A DNA stretch of 64,000 bases from Odontesthes bonariensis (lineage: Eukaryota; Chordata; Actinopteri; Atheriniformes; Atherinopsidae). Shown here one piece after another: positions 49,886-62,697 of the stretch (position 1 is the first letter of the stretch; each line of letters starts with the position of its first letter). The stretch spans positions 31,052,449 to 31,116,448 of the forward strand of contig NC_134515.1 of NCBI RefSeq assembly GCF_027942865.1, written 5' to 3'. The notes below the pieces were generated by a model that saw only the letters and a list, made by a program, of their open reading frames with translations, ran no database searches and was not told the origin of the DNA. The position numbers and the translations under genes were made by a program.

Positions 49886-50269
49886 CTGCGAAGGAGAAGG
49901 TTGTCTATGAATCAATGCTGAAAGGACCAACAGATATTTTATTCCTTTTCTTCATGTAAAATTCTGAATAATAATGTGAATATACTATTTTACAGGCAAC
50001 AATCCTGTATTGAAAATCCAGGCTTTTAGTGGTTAATTTTTGACATTGAATTCTTTGCATAACATTTGTTCTAACTCAGCTCATCAGACTCATTAGGGTG
50101 GATCCATTCATGGATGTATCAGAGTTGAAGATGAAATAACATAGAATGTTTGGAGCTTCCAAGCCACCTTGTGTTTTGGGTTTTCTGTGAACTGTTGAAT
50201 TTGATAAGAGGTTTGATACGAATGGTTTTTCCAGTAAAACATTGAAATAACAGAGTCTAAAGATTTGAA

Positions 50270-50900
50270 CTATGGTAATATAGTCATTTTAGTTGCCTGG
50301 GGGAGATGTGGTTTCCTAGATATTTGACGTTGCCAACCTGTAGAGAAATCCAACTCTGGTTGCTCTGGGATTCCATTGATGCTCATGTTTTGATGGATAG
50401 CAGCTGCAAGTGGTTCAGTGGGTATGGTGAATAATGACGGAGAGAGAGGGCATCCTTGTCTTATACCTTTGTGCAAACTGAAGTGTTGTAATGTGGGGCT
50501 GTGGCCAATGGTGATGTGTATAAAATCCTCACCCAATGAACAAATGATTGTTGAAATAATGTTGAAAATAGGAATTGCCAGTTAACTTTATCAAATGCTT
50601 TTTCTGCATCTAATTAAAAAATTGCTGTCGGTTTGTTAGAATGAAGTAAGCAATAAATTATGTTGAAAAGTCTGGGTAAATTCATGGATCAGTACCTTCC
50701 TTTTATAAAACTGTCTTGATCTGGGATGTATAATAAATTGAGTAACTGTCTCTATTCTTGATGCTAAAGCCTTACTGATGATTTTAGTGTGTGTATTGAT
50801 TGGAGATATGGGGCGGTAGATTATTGTGGAGGTAGGATCTTTATTGGGTATGTTTTTAAAACCCCCAAGAATTAATCCCCAAACTAACAACCCAATTTAG
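50270..50900 (-). mobile_element. L1-type LINE RT fragment
   Basis: Minus-strand frames: IIYRPISPINTHTKIISKAL, RIETVTQFIIHP, later FIHITIGHSPTLQHFSLHKG and IRQGCPLSPSLF. These are the L1-clade RT fingers and palm (RPISL...TKI, IRQGCPLSP). Stops and deletions make it inactive. It lies upstream of the visible marchf9 exons, probably in an intron. Confidence 0.7.
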
Positions 50901-51507
50901 AATTAAATTTAACACAGAAGATTATTCATTGATGAAGTCATCTGAAAAATGGAAAATTAGATTTTCATGACTATTTCTAAATTTATCCATTTTGGAGAAT
51001 GAAAACTGAATAAAGCAAGGCAACAAGGCGTAACATGAACTTTTGCGTCACAATACTCTAGCCTTTTATATACTAATTGCTGCATTTTTTCAAGACAAAT
51101 CCGTTTCCATTCTGGCTGATAACAAGATTTACGCCATCCGAGAGTATAGTGTAATAGGCCTCTTCATGATGAGCCATATAATTTCAAATTCAGACAAATT
51201 GGTACAACACGTAGGGCTGTCAAGCACACACACTCTTGCATGGCCTTCCTGTGGTCAAAATAGGTATTTCTTATACCTTACCGACCAAAGCAGTTCCAAT
51301 GCTGCTGAGTCATTTCAAAGTTGGTTCTATAAACAGCTAGCTAAGAATGCTCTCAAGCTGTGGAAAAGCAAAAAACTACTTGTCCATGGGGATATGTCAT
51401 TACATCGGTTTAAATGACTCCTCCAATACAATACAATACAATGCTTGAATCTGCCTCTGGTGTATTGGTGACGGGTCGAATGAGCCAGTACGTAAAAAGA
51501 ACTCTTA

Positions 51508-52111
51508 TGCAAGAGAAACAACAGAGATGTTTATGATAAAGATGTTTATTGTAAGGCTTTCCAGGTGTATGATCAGAGAATGGTCCAGGTCTATGGAGGT
51601 TGCTGAGAGGAGAGATTTAGACAAGGTTAATATAGATACCTGAGGGGTTGTTTTGCGTGAAAGAGAGAGAGTCTTACAGGGTCCAGGAGGGTCACTGGAT
51701 GTAGTGCAGAGGTCATGAGTCAGCAGAGGGTGAGCAACGAGGTTGTTTGTGTGAGGAAGTTTGAACAGAAAATAGTTATTTCCACAGAAGTCTTTTCAGT
51801 GAGGACTCCAAGGGTAATCAGAGTGAAGAGAGGAATGCACAGCACACTGCAAGGTAGAGGAACAGAAGTTAATAGAATGCTAGAAACTTGGATAACAGGA
51901 ATCGGCCCGATTACCACGGAGGATAGTGAGACAATCTGTCAAAGTCTGGCTGGTCCTGCTGCTTCTTAAGATGGATTCCTGATGAGCTGTAATGTCCAAC
52001 AGGTGAAAAAGCAGGAGCCAATCAGACTCTGCCTAAGCCTTCCGGGGAACCTGCTCAACCAATCCCAAGACTATAACCGGCGCACCACCACAACCACGCA
52101 TGATCATGACA
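51508..52111 (-). repeat. 3' LTR of the Ty3/Gypsy element
   Basis: On the minus strand the LTR begins TGTCATGATC directly after a purine-rich GGGGGATTC (polypurine tract), and ends near CTCTTGCA at 51508. It carries AATAAA at about 51550 for transcript ending. TG...CA limits fit an LTR; no 5' LTR is found in the window to confirm them. Confidence 0.65.
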
Positions 52112-53004
52112 GAATCCCCCTGAGCTCCTTAACGGCTGCTCCCAGGAAAGCAGGAAAACTCACCCCTCCTGGACAGATTGAAATCTGAGTTGAGGGAATG
52201 GTCCAGGATACCCGTGGGTCCTTGGCCCCGACGTCGGACGTCCAGGATTCGGCGGACGGTGTAGGCCAGCAGGTTATACACGACCCGGGCAGGTGAAGGG
52301 GGATTGGACTGAGGGCAAAGGGGGCTAGAAGAGAGAGGTTTGAATTGAGACACATGGAACATAGGATGGATCTTAAGGGAAGCAGGGACCTTGAGGCAAA
52401 CGGTGGTAGAGCTGATGATGGAGTTTTTCTCATATGGGCTGATGTACCGGGGGCCCAATTTCTTGGGGATAGACTTAAGAGGAACGTCTTTTGCAGCAAG
52501 CCAGACACGCTGACCAGGAGTGTATCGAGGAGCCTGAATCCTATGGCGGCCTGCCAGAGAGTGATTGCGCACAACCGTGCGCTGCAGTACCGCTCATGTC
52601 TAAGCCCAGAGCAGATAAGAATGCTGAAGGTGGTGCTGTACAGAGGTTACTTCCAATTCCTCTTCCGTTTCTGGGAACAGATGAGGTTGATATCCAAGTG
52701 AAGCCTCGAATGGGGAAAGTCCAGTGTCAGATGACGTAAGGGAGTTGTGTGCATACTCGACCCAGGGAAGCTGCTGACTCCACGTGGAGGGATTGTTAGT
52801 GGTGGCACAACGGAGCGCAGCCACCAATTCTTGGTTGAGTCATTCCATTTGTCCATTGGAGTGGCGGTGGTAATCAGAACTCAGAGACACTCTAGCTCCT
52901 CGGGCCGAGCAGAAGGATCTCCAGACTTGGGAGATGAATTGGGTACCCTGGTACAAAACTATCTCTTTGGGAATTCTGTGAAGCCTGAAAACATGTTTAA
53001 CTAG

Positions 53005-55165
53005 GATATATGGGACCAGGGTTGACCGGGGACTTTCAAGGTGTAGCGTTACCGGGTATTTATATACCTATTAAATATAAGGATTTATGAGATGTTCTTA
53101 CAGTCTCAAATAAACCTTACCTCGAATTCAGGGCACCACCTACCTAGGTTTTTAACTTAATTTAAGTTACAGTCAGGTAGGAAAACTGTTCGAAATCTTA
53201 CGATCCTGGTGTTAAATTAATTAATAATCAATTAATATTCAGTCTCATATCTCGCTACTTTCGTGAAGTTCTCGTTTGGTTGGACAGACATTACATAAAG
53301 AAAGCATACGACACAATCTGTGATTATAACATATATATAGATATATGAGCTGTTTATTACAATGATATGATCTTAGACATTAACCTTTAAACAAACAGGA
53401 GATGCATGGAATATGGGTGATTATATAAAACACTTAGTGAATATAAAATAAAATATGGGGAATGGAGAGATACTGGATGTATTCAAATAGTTTGGGTTGG
53501 CTGACTATTTGAAGCTAAATACTGACATTTCGGATTAATTTATCATTCTGTGAAAGCCTCGAGACATCCATCAAACCCACTCTAAGGTGAAAACGGGTCG
53601 GTCTTACTGTGCTGAAGTTCTGTTTAGTCGGTTCGGACCACGCTACGGCCACGCGGGTCCGAGGGGATTTCTCCTCCGCTCTCTGGGCCTTCCTGGCTGT
53701 GGTGGCTGACTTTAGCGGACTTCTCAGTTGCTTCTTTGATGAAGTGAACTTAAGTTCACAGAAGATTAATAAAAGGTTGCTTGGAGTTGGCTTTCTTGGT
53801 AGGAAAAGGTGATGATGGCGTGAAACAGCGGAGGTTAGGACGTGCGACGTAGAAGGACGTGGATGGCGAGGGACGAACAAAAACACGTAAAACGTGCATC
53901 TTCAGAGTATTTCAATCTGCTTCTTTGTTCGGGTCTTTCTTTCTCGTCTCCGGGGTCTCACTGGGTTCTGGAGGGTCTCCTCCGGTCGTCCGCTGCATCG
54001 TTATCCACACGTCCTTCCGTTCTCTCCTGAGATTATGGGAAAACTCCCAAACTCCGGCGAGCTCTTCTCTTCTGCTCAAACCATCTCCAAAAGTCTCTGA
54101 GCAGCTGTTCTCTGCTCAAATCTCCTTCTGAGACTCTGGGTTGGAACCCTTCTGGAACAAGAGGCAAGAAGCAAGGGAGCAGACGCCTGAAGCGAGCCAG
54201 CAAACGAGAGAACTAGAGAGAGAGAGAGAGCCAGAGAGCGTGTGTTTTCCGCGGGTTCCGGGTTTTGACACTCGGAGGCGGGGCTTACACTACTTTTTCA
54301 GCCAATGACATGCTTGAACTGTTTGCATGTTTAACTGGGTGTCTGTGTAAGGTGATCTGTGCTAAAAGGGATTTCTGGATGAGACAAAGAAAACTCTTAT
54401 TTCTCCATTACTCCCATCTCATAGAACATTTGTCTCGGTGATTCTGAAAACACCACATCTTGTTAAGATATGCAGATTAAAGATATAACATAGACTTGTA
54501 ATATAAAGACATCAAAATAACACACATGATAAAGACAAGTATGACTTTCAAAATTCAGATGAATATCTATGAAATCGTGACATATGAATAGTGAGCCACA
54601 CAATATTCAATTTCTGTGTTAACAATGGGGATACCAAACAAATAACAAATAGATACCGAAGGGACATCGTTAAAAGTTACTAGTTGCATATATTGTCCAT
54701 TTTACTGAGTCCTCTGGGATTTAAATGTTCAACTAATCAACACTGCAGACCACTAGGGGGCAATGTGGTTCCATCAGGCAGGTTGGGCGTTTTCCACCAA
54801 AATCAGTTCTTTGTCAATATTTAAGCCAGAATCGTACAAATTGTCTCTATATGCGTCTTGTGATCAAGCTGGAAACCTGAAAGAAATTGTACACGGTTAT
54901 CAAACACATTTAATATAGTTTTAAGATTCGACTAAAAGTGAGTCTTCTCAGTTCGTGTGTAGCCATCTGGTCGGTTTGCTGGTGAAAAGGGGTGTTAAAG
55001 TGTCAACTTTCGAGTTATGGTCTAGATAAGATAGTAAGTGTCCCACTTTTCCAAGAGTGAGTTCTTTGTTCGTTAGAGTCTATCCCAATTTTTATTGCAG
55101 GCGTCTGTTGCGAGTTCTTTTTCACTCCCAAAAAGCTTTTAAGAGGGCAGGAAGTGAACGTAAAT
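53005..55165. mobile_element. 2.15-kb unclassified insertion in the Gypsy integrase
   Basis: The integrase coding read on the minus strand stops near 55165 (after a KETETA-like match) and resumes near 53005 ([14 protein letters not shown]). Between them is sequence unlike the host element: AT-rich flanks and a CpG-rich centre (53600-54290) with a (GA)n run at 54217-54232. No transposase, RT or clear terminal repeats were recognised. It could be a solo LTR of another element; the borders are known only to about 20 bp. Confidence 0.6.
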
Positions 55166-56160
55166 TAGGCAGTTTCTGTCTCTTTTTCCTTTGTGGAAAG
55201 AAAATGAAGATCTGGTTTATATCCACATACGTAAACATCCCCCACAGGAATGTTGGTTTTGTCAAAGTTTGAAAAACTCTTAATCCACACGGCACTGTGA
55301 CTGCTACAAAGGGTTGGAGGAGGCCAAATGGTGTCTTATTGCTGCTCTTATTTCTAGCAAAGGTAGGGCAGGCTAGAATGTACTCCCGGACATCTGACTC
55401 TAAAGAAGGCCACCAGAAATATCATTGTAATAGTTTTACTGTGCGATGAATACCTGGGTAGAGGGTGAATCCAGATGTATAGGCCTAATAAATGACGGCG
55501 GAGCGGCAAGATCCTCAGGACCAAATTGTGATTGGGGGGAGCAGTGTCAAGATCATGGTCTGAAGCCAGGATTTAAAATCCGACCATCGATATCCTACGT
55601 AACGTCTCAGAAAAACTGCAGGATTGGGTAAGGATCCGGTCTGTTTCTGTGGAATCCTCCTGGGAGACAAACTGTTAGGATTTAATATTGTGGGTGCCTG
55701 GACGGTAGGTGATAGAGAAAGAGAATCGGCCAAAAAATAGGGACCAACGGGCCTACCGGGAATTGAGTCTCATGGCATTTTGAAGGTATGAAAGATTTTT
55801 GTGATCTGTCCATACAATAAAAGGGTATTTAGCTCCCTCCATCCAGTGCCTCCATTCATCCAGAGACAACTTGATTGCTAATCATTCTCTGTTACCCACG
55901 TCATAATTTTGTTTGGCTGGAGTTAGATGACGGAAAAAGTATGCACATGGCTGCAGCTTATCCTCCTGTTCCGAACGTTGGGAGAGGACAGCCCCTACCC
56001 CCGAGTCAGAGGCATCCACTTCCACAGTGAATTGTCTCTTAGGATATGGTTGAATCAGAACAGGAGTGGAGGTGAATCTTTCTTTGAGTTCTTTGAAGGC
56101 AGAATTGGCCTCGGGGGACCAGTGGAAAGAAATCTTAACAGAACCGAGTCTGATTATAGG

Positions 56161-56626
56161 CAAGGCAATAGCCGCATTCGGACAGTCCACCTCGAATTTC
56201 ATTTTAATAACTGCCCTTCCCCAGGGAACTGTTTCATTTTACATTCGCACATGAGTCGGGACCTTGATAGGGACTTATGCGACGCAACCGTCTGCGACAG
56301 TGACGTGTTACTTTAGCGCCACACCCAACAACAAAACAAAACAAAACCCGCGAAAAGTAAAGAGAGAAGGAAAAAACACCAAGAAGCTGATCTGGAGAGT
56401 GGGGGGGCCACCGTGTTCATGGTCTGCATGATGGTGATATTAATCATGGACAATCACATCGGGTGTCTAACATCGAGGCTGGAAGAGCACACAGAGAGAG
56501 TCAGGAGACGAAGAATCGAGCGCAGGCGATACTTCTTTGTTTCATGAAGGAAGGAAGGAAGGAGAGCAGAGCGCTGCAGACAAAGTAGTATACGACGTGT
56601 AAGTTTAGGCCCTATTACTTAAAAGG
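56161..56626. mobile_element. Short insertion between RT and RNase H of the Gypsy element
   Basis: TTATAGG occurs just left (56154-56160) and just right (56627-56633), a possible 7-bp target duplication. Inside: (CAAAA)n, a GGGGGGG run, and GAAGGAAGGAAGGAAGGAG. No coding sequence recognised. Probably a non-autonomous DNA element. Confidence 0.5.
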
Positions 56627-57599
56627 TTATAGGAACTGCAAAAGGTTCCTACAGTGAGAATGCGCCTATCTGACTGTAGTTCCTCATGAATCGGCGGTAG
56701 AAATTGGCAAACCCTAAGAACCTCTGAAGTTGCGTACGGTTTGATGGTATTGGCCAGTTGGCTACAGTGTTGATTTTCTCTGGGCCCGTCTTCACCTGCC
56801 CACCCTCGAAGATGTAACCAAGGAAGGTGACTGAGGTTGTATGGAACTCGCATTTTTCTGCCTTGACATATAGGCGATTTTCCAAGAGCATTTGGAGGAC
56901 CAGTCTGATATGCTGTTTGGGCTCTTAAAGAGATCTAGAAAAAAATCCATCTTAACAGGTTAAAGAAGTGTCTGAGGACATAATTCACTAGAGCTTGGAA
57001 TACTGCTGGGGCGTTAGTGAGGCCAAAAAGCATCACCGAACACTCAAAATGGTCAAATGGAGTGTTGGGTTTTTGGGTGCAGGTATGGCAGAATTAAGTC
57101 AATTTGACAGACAGAAGTGGCTCCAACTGTATGCGTTGATTGGACCAGTGGATGTGAGGGTTATGAAGAGCGAGCCAGGGAAAACAAAGAATTAGTGGAT
57201 GACTGGAAACAGGAAAATTTTAATTATTTCATAGTGGTTATCAGAAACAATCAAAGTGAGCGGCTGCGTCTTGTGTGTAATGGTGGTAAGGAGTTGACCA
57301 TTTAATGCGCAGACAGTAATTGGAGAGCGTAACCATACCCTGGGGAGTTGTAGTTGAGCTGCGAGGTTAGTGTCCAAGAGGTTTTGTTCCACTCCAGAGT
57401 CGATTAATGCTTGTATTCTTTTGGTAGATTTTCCTAACTGCAGTAATATGTGCAGTGAAACGTGGTGGATTTGAATGTTGCCCACCAGTACTCCTGCCTT
57501 TATTGATAAGCTCTGTCTTTTTGTCCGAACTGGTCAGTGAGCGATAAAGTGGCCATGAGCGCTACAACGATGAACAACTCGGTGACTTTCTAGATTAAC

Positions 57600-60035
57600 T
57601 AGACACCTTGCTCTCTTCCATCCCTGAGCATGAATGTCCCATAATGGTCCTAGGTGATATGAATATCCACCTTGACAGTCCTAACTTCAGATTTTCTGAC
57701 ATTAATGCACTCATTTGAGCTACAACTGGTTTGCAGTCCTCCAACTCATAAAGCTGGCAAAGAGCTAGATCTCATTTTCACAAGAAACTGTGCCACAGAG
57801 GCCCTGTCAATCACACCTCTGCTCTTTTCTGACCACTATTTCATTCAGTTCAGAGTGAGTCTCCCAAGAAGACCCTCTGCTTCCACCCCTATGGTTTCCG
57901 TCCGCCGCAACCTGTCGGCCACCCGCTTCTCTTCCGTTGTTGCCTCCGCTCTTCCGACCTCCAGCACATTCTCCTCCCTTGAGGTTAATGATGCCACGGA
58001 GTCCCTCTGCTCTACACTGAGGTCATGTCTGGATAGTCTGTGTCCTCTATCCACCAAACCTGCTTGATCCCACCAGTCCCACCCTTGGTTAATGATACTT
58101 TCCGAGCGTTGCGCACCAACCTCAGAGCTGCTGAAAGGAAATGGCACAAATCAAAAGATCCTGCAGATCTAACTAAATTCAAGGCACAAGTGTCATCATT
58201 CTCATCCAGTGTCACTAATGCAAAAAAAGTCTTTCTACATTGACAAGATTCACAGTACTACTGACACCCGGAAACTTTTTCCACTTTCAAAACTCTACTT
58301 AATCCACCGCCTACGCAACCTGCTACTAATTTGACGGCAGACACCTTTGCCTCATTCTTTACTGACAAAGTGGTAGCTATAAGCAAACAGTTTACTGAAC
58401 TGCCCACACCCGAACCTTGTACCACAAAATCGGCAGGCTGAAGTCCTACTGCATCATTTTCTCCATTCACCCCTCTCACTGAGGGCTGTTTGTCTAAACT
58501 TCTCACATGTAGCCGTCCTACTACATGCCCGAAGGACCCTGTTCCTACTAATATATTCCAATCCATTGCTCCTACGGTAACTGCAGCGGTCACACATGTG
58601 ATTCATGCTTCACTGACATCTGGCACATTTCCTACCACATTCAAACAAGCTCGGGTTACACAGCTACTCAAAAAACCTTCCCTCCCTCCAACTCATGTGG
58701 AGAACTATCGGCCAGTCTCAATCCTCCCGTTTCTGTCTAAAACCATTGAAAGGGCGGTCTTTAAGCAGGTCACTGATTACCTCTCACAAAACAACCTTGA
58801 TCCAAACCAGTCTGGGTTTAAAAGTGGACACTCCACTGAAACTGCTCTGTTGGCTGTGACAGAAGCCTTAAAAGAAGCCAGAGCGACAGCTACGTCCTCA
58901 GTACTTATCCTGCTCGACCTATCGACTGCTAGAGATGCTTAACTCGAATATTTTGGGCGATCCGGGCTGATCGGATCATTTTGAGGAGGGGATTCGAGTT
59001 ATACGGATCACTTGAATCACTTGAGTCACTTATTAAAAAAAAAACAAAAAAAACAAACAAACAAAAAACTTTCTGCCGTTTAGTGGCTATACGCCTCGCC
59101 TTTTTTTGTCCCATTTATCAATTCATTTTGATAAATCAAAGAGCAGCCTACGGCTACAATTTCATTCATTTATTTTTGTCAAGTAATAATTCAATGCCAT
59201 TTTATCTGAAAGCCAGACACAACAGCTAGTGTGTGCATTTACACAGCGACAAATGTGGCAGCATTAGGTGAGGCAATGCTGAGTTTAGACCTACAAGGAA
59301 AGAACATGGAATGATCTTGCCCTCCCTATATCACTAAATGATTATTTTTCAACGACTGTACAAGATGCATTAAGCCACGCTAACCGAGCCTGTAGCGAGC
59401 TACAGAGGCTTCAGCAGTCAGATGGGTTGACGAGTCGACAATCCTTGCTGCCATTGTATCCTTTTGTCCATACTCTCTAGCATGGGCATCACAGGGAGAG
59501 CACACACTTCTGGTTTGAATCATACCTCCCTGGTCGGTCATTCAAAGTGTCCTGGCTTGGTCATACTTCTGCAGCGCACCACCTCGCCACAGGGGTACCC
59601 CAAGGCTCAGTACTGGGACCTCTTCTCTTTGCCATATACACCACCTCACTGGGCAAGATCATCCAATCACATGGCTTCTCATACCAATGTTATGCTGACG
59701 ATGCCCAGCTCTATCTGTCATTCCCACCTGACGACCACACAGTCTCAGCAAGAATCTCAAACTGTCTCTCTGACATATCAAAATGGATGAAAGCCCATCA
59801 CCTCCAACTAAACCTCTCTAAAGCTGAACTGCTTGTCTTCCCAGCCAAACCAACCATACACCACAGCATCTGCATCCAAACTGAATCCCTATCTCTTGCT
59901 CCACCAAAGGTAGCTAGAAACTTGAGTGTCATGATTGATGACCAACTAACCTTTAAAGAGCTTTTATTTGATGTAAAGCACTTTGAATTGTTTTGTACAT
60001 GAAATGTGCTATGCAAATAAATTTGACTTGACTTG
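57600..60035 (+). mobile_element. L2-clade LINE (Maui-like), interrupted and frameshifted
   Basis: Plus strand. Endonuclease end (MVLGDMNIHLDSPNF, 57640-57700); RT with KKPSLPPTHVENYRPVSILP, LDPNQSGFKSGHSTETAL and SVLILLDLSTA (58490-58930); after an insertion, [36 protein letters not shown] (catalytic YADD) and [17 protein letters not shown] (59550-59900). The 3' tail ends ATAAATTTGACTTGACTTGA, the reverse of the tail at 38157-38370. Several frameshifts; inactive. Confidence 0.85.
58932..59456. mobile_element. 525-bp insertion within the L2 RT
   Basis: The L2 frame breaks right after LLDLSTA and resumes around ATCCTTTTGTCCATACTCTC. About 25 bp of L2 between these points is missing. The inserted block holds an A-rich run (59035-59070) and a short hairpin (TTTATCA...TGATAAA, 59117-59137). 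No family recognised. Confidence 0.55.
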
Positions 60036-60977
60036 ACTAAAGGCAAATGAGCGAATACTTTTCGCAATATAGTCTATTTAGGCTGATATTGCTTGAAAAT
60101 AAGTCATGCCTCAAGACAGCTCTGTAGTTAAAGTCATAGCCATTATTGACACAAGATCAGCCGTTGTTTTGAGCTACTCATGTCCAATATCGTGTCTGAC
60201 TAGACTGCAACTAATCATAAACCAAACATAGGAGAGTCTTTTTTTTTTATTTTCTGCTTGTCACTTCCAAGCCCACTCTGGGCACTTTGTTGTTTCGGAA
60301 GTCATGCACCTCTTGATATTTAGAGTAGGTCCATTTCTACAGTCATCTGTATGACCCATCAAAACCACGAAGGAACAACTATTGTAAATGTTACAAACAC
60401 ATAAAAATGGCTTGAAAGTGAAACTGAGAAATTAAAACCATCTAATTATGTTTGTTTATGCATATCATATTTCCTGTACAACTTTTCCTGAAGCTATTCC
60501 TGTGGTAATGCAGTGCCATTTCTCAGTAGCAAACCCTACTGTTTTGGAACAAAACTATAGTGAGTATATCGCAACTAAGGGGCCGGTATGGCGAGCATAA
60601 TCGCAGCTTTATGGCACTTTCATTTCTCATCAGCATATAGATTCAGCCGCAGTCAGGCAAAGACACATCCCAACGCATCCTCTCTCTCCACCTAACTTCA
60701 GTATCAGATATTTTTCTAGATCAGTTTCTAGTTACTGATTAACTTAGAGAGAACCCTAACAATGTCTTCAGTAATCACAGTGTCCTTATCCTTCTTATTA
60801 CTGTTAAATAATGCCTTTTTGACACTGGTTATTTACAAGGAGTTGCCTTGGTAGAAAGTAGCAATGAGGGAAAATCTCATCACCGGATATATTGACATCT
60901 CAACAGCATTAGTTATTTTAGTATTATCATAGCATGCAGACGTTCCTTGGTAGTGTCTGGTTGTTTGACCTCTAGAA
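60036..60977. other. Gap without recognised features
   Basis: AT-rich sequence between two LINEs; no exon, RNA gene or repeat family recognised. Confidence 0.5.
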
Positions 60978-62697
60978 TCCATCCATCCATCCATTATCTT
61001 CCGCTGGTCCGGGGATCGGGTCGCGGGGGCAGCAGCTTGAGCAAAGAGACCCAGACGTCCCTGTCCCCGGCCACTTCCTCCAGCTCTTCTGGGGGGACCC
61101 CGAGGCGTTCCCAGGCCAGCCGAGAGACATAGTCTCTCCAACGTGTCCTGGGTCTTCCCCGGGGCCTCCTCCCAGTGGGACGGGCCCGGAACACCTCACC
61201 GGGGAGGCGTCCAGGAGGCATTCTCACCAGATGCCCGAGCCACCTCATCTGACTCCTCTCGATGCGGAGGAGCAGCGGTTCTACTCCGAGCCCCTCCCGG
61301 ATGACCGAGCTTCTCACCCTATCTCTAAGGGAGAGCCCAGACACCCTGCGGAGGAAACTCATTTCGGCCGCTTGTATTCGCGATCTCGTTCTTTCGGTCA
61401 CTACCCACAGCTCGTGACCATAGGTGAGGGTAGGAACATAGATTGACCGGTAAATCGAGAGCTTCGCCTTCTGGCTCAGCTCCTTCTTCACCACGACGGG
61501 CCGGTGCAGAGCCCGCATCACTGCAGACGCCGCACCAATCCGTCTGTCAATCTCCTGTTCCATTCGTCCCTCACTCGTGAACAAGACCCCGAGATACTTG
61601 AACTCCTCCACTTGGGGAAGGATCTCATTCCCGACCCGAAGAGAGCATTCCACCCTTTTCCGGCTGAAGACCATGGTCTCAGATTTGGAGGTGCTGATGG
61701 TCATCCCAGCCGCTTCACACTCGGCTGCGAACCGCTCCAGTGAGAGCTGAAGGTCACGGCCTGACGACGCCAACAGAACCAAATCGTCCGCAAAAAGCAG
61801 AGACCCGATTCTGAGGTCGCCAAACCGGACCCCCTCAACGCCCTGGCTGCGCCTAGAAATTCTGTCCATAAAAATTATGAACAGAATCGGTGACAAAGGG
61901 CAGCCCTGACGGAGTCCAACCCTCACAGGAAACATGTCCGACTTACTGCCGGCAATGCGGACCAAACTCTGACACCGGTCATACAGAGACCGAACAGCCC
62001 ATATCAAGGAGTCCGGCACTCCATACTCCCGGAGCACCCCCCACAAGAGTCCCCGAGGGACACGGTCGAACGCCTTCTCCAAGTCCACAAAACACATGTA
62101 GACCGGTTGGGCGAACTCCCATGCACCCTCCAGGATCCTGCGGAGGGTATAGAGCTGGTCCACTGTTCCACGGCCAGGACGAAAACCACACTGCACTGCA
62201 CCTCCTGAATCCGAGATTCGACTATCCGGCGGATCCTCCTCTCCAGTACCCCCGAAAAGACCTTACCAGGGAGGCTGAGGAGTGTGATCCCCCTATAGTT
62301 GGAACACACCCTCCGGTCCCCCTTTTTAAAGAGGGGGACCACCACCCCGATCTGCCAGTCCAGAGGCACTGCCCCCGATGTCCACGCGATGCTGCAGAGG
62401 CGTGTCAACCAAGACAGCCCCACAACATCCAGAGCCTTGAGGAACTCAGGACGGACCTCATCCACCCCCGGGGCCTTGCCACCGAGGAGTTTTTTGACCA
62501 CCTCGGCAACCTCAGCCCCAGAAATGGGAGGTCCCACGTCCGAGCTCCCCAACTCTGCTTCCTCATCGGAAGGCGTGTCGGTAGGATTGAGGAGGCCCTC
62601 GAAGTACTCCCCCCACCGACTCACGACGTCCCTAGTTGAAGTCAGCAGAGCCCCGCCCTCACCATACACGGTGTTGACGATGCACCGCTCCCCCCCC
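60978..62697 (-). mobile_element. RTE-type LINE, 5'-truncated, nearly intact RT
   Basis: Minus strand. The main open frame 60994-62196 (about 400 codons) has FVDLEKAFDRVPRGLLWGVL, LRQGCPLSPILFIIFMDRIS, SLLFADDLVLLASSGRDLQL (catalytic FADD), KYLGVLF and a C-terminus with RGRPRTRWRDYV. The preceding frame 62004-62669 carries VVVPLFKKGD and NYRGITLLSLPGKVFSGVLE. The two frames are separated by one shift caused by a tandem 5-bp CACTG repeat at 62189-62198. The 3' end is (ATCC)n on the plus strand (60978-60996), as in RTE/Rex3 elements. It looks young compared with its neighbours. Confidence 0.88.

Larger units (their letters stand above)
51508..57575 (-). mobile_element. Ty3/Gypsy chromovirus-type LTR retrotransposon, defective and twice interrupted
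   Basis: Minus strand, 5' end at right. Recognisable parts in order: gag knuckle end (RCSAHGHFIAH, about 57560) and protease with DSG (57192-57485); RT remnant with [17 protein letters not shown] and [13 protein letters not shown] (56649-57070, catalytic YxDD region lost); RNase H with [15 protein letters not shown] and [10 protein letters not shown] (55750-56150); integrase zinc part with [13 protein letters not shown] (55290-55450); integrase core end with [10 protein letters not shown], then WVEYAHNSL and SPFEASLGYQPH (52600-53000); C-terminal and chromodomain-like region VRRILDVRRRG (52130-52570); then the LTR. Multiple stops. Insertions at 53005-55165 and 56161-56626. 5' LTR and most of gag are missing, cut by the L2 LINE at about 57.6 kb. 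Confidence 0.82.

Noticed and set aside
51043..51417. 124-codon plus-strand frame
   Set aside because: No recognisable domain, no splice context, and it sits between two retroelement relics; kept as unexplained rather than called a gene.
52345..52739. Plus-strand open frames in the Gypsy integrase region
   Set aside because: Antisense to the recognisable integrase/chromodomain coding on the minus strand.
53515..54131. Overlapping open frames on both strands in the CpG-rich part of the 2.15-kb insert
   Set aside because: Low-complexity Ser/Arg/Pro translations in three frames without family resemblance; more likely noncoding LTR-like sequence.
61890..62639. 249-codon open frame on the plus strand
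   Set aside because: Antisense shadow of the GC-rich RTE-type LINE RT; composition is Pro/Arg/Thr-rich with no family signature, while the minus strand encodes a clear RT.
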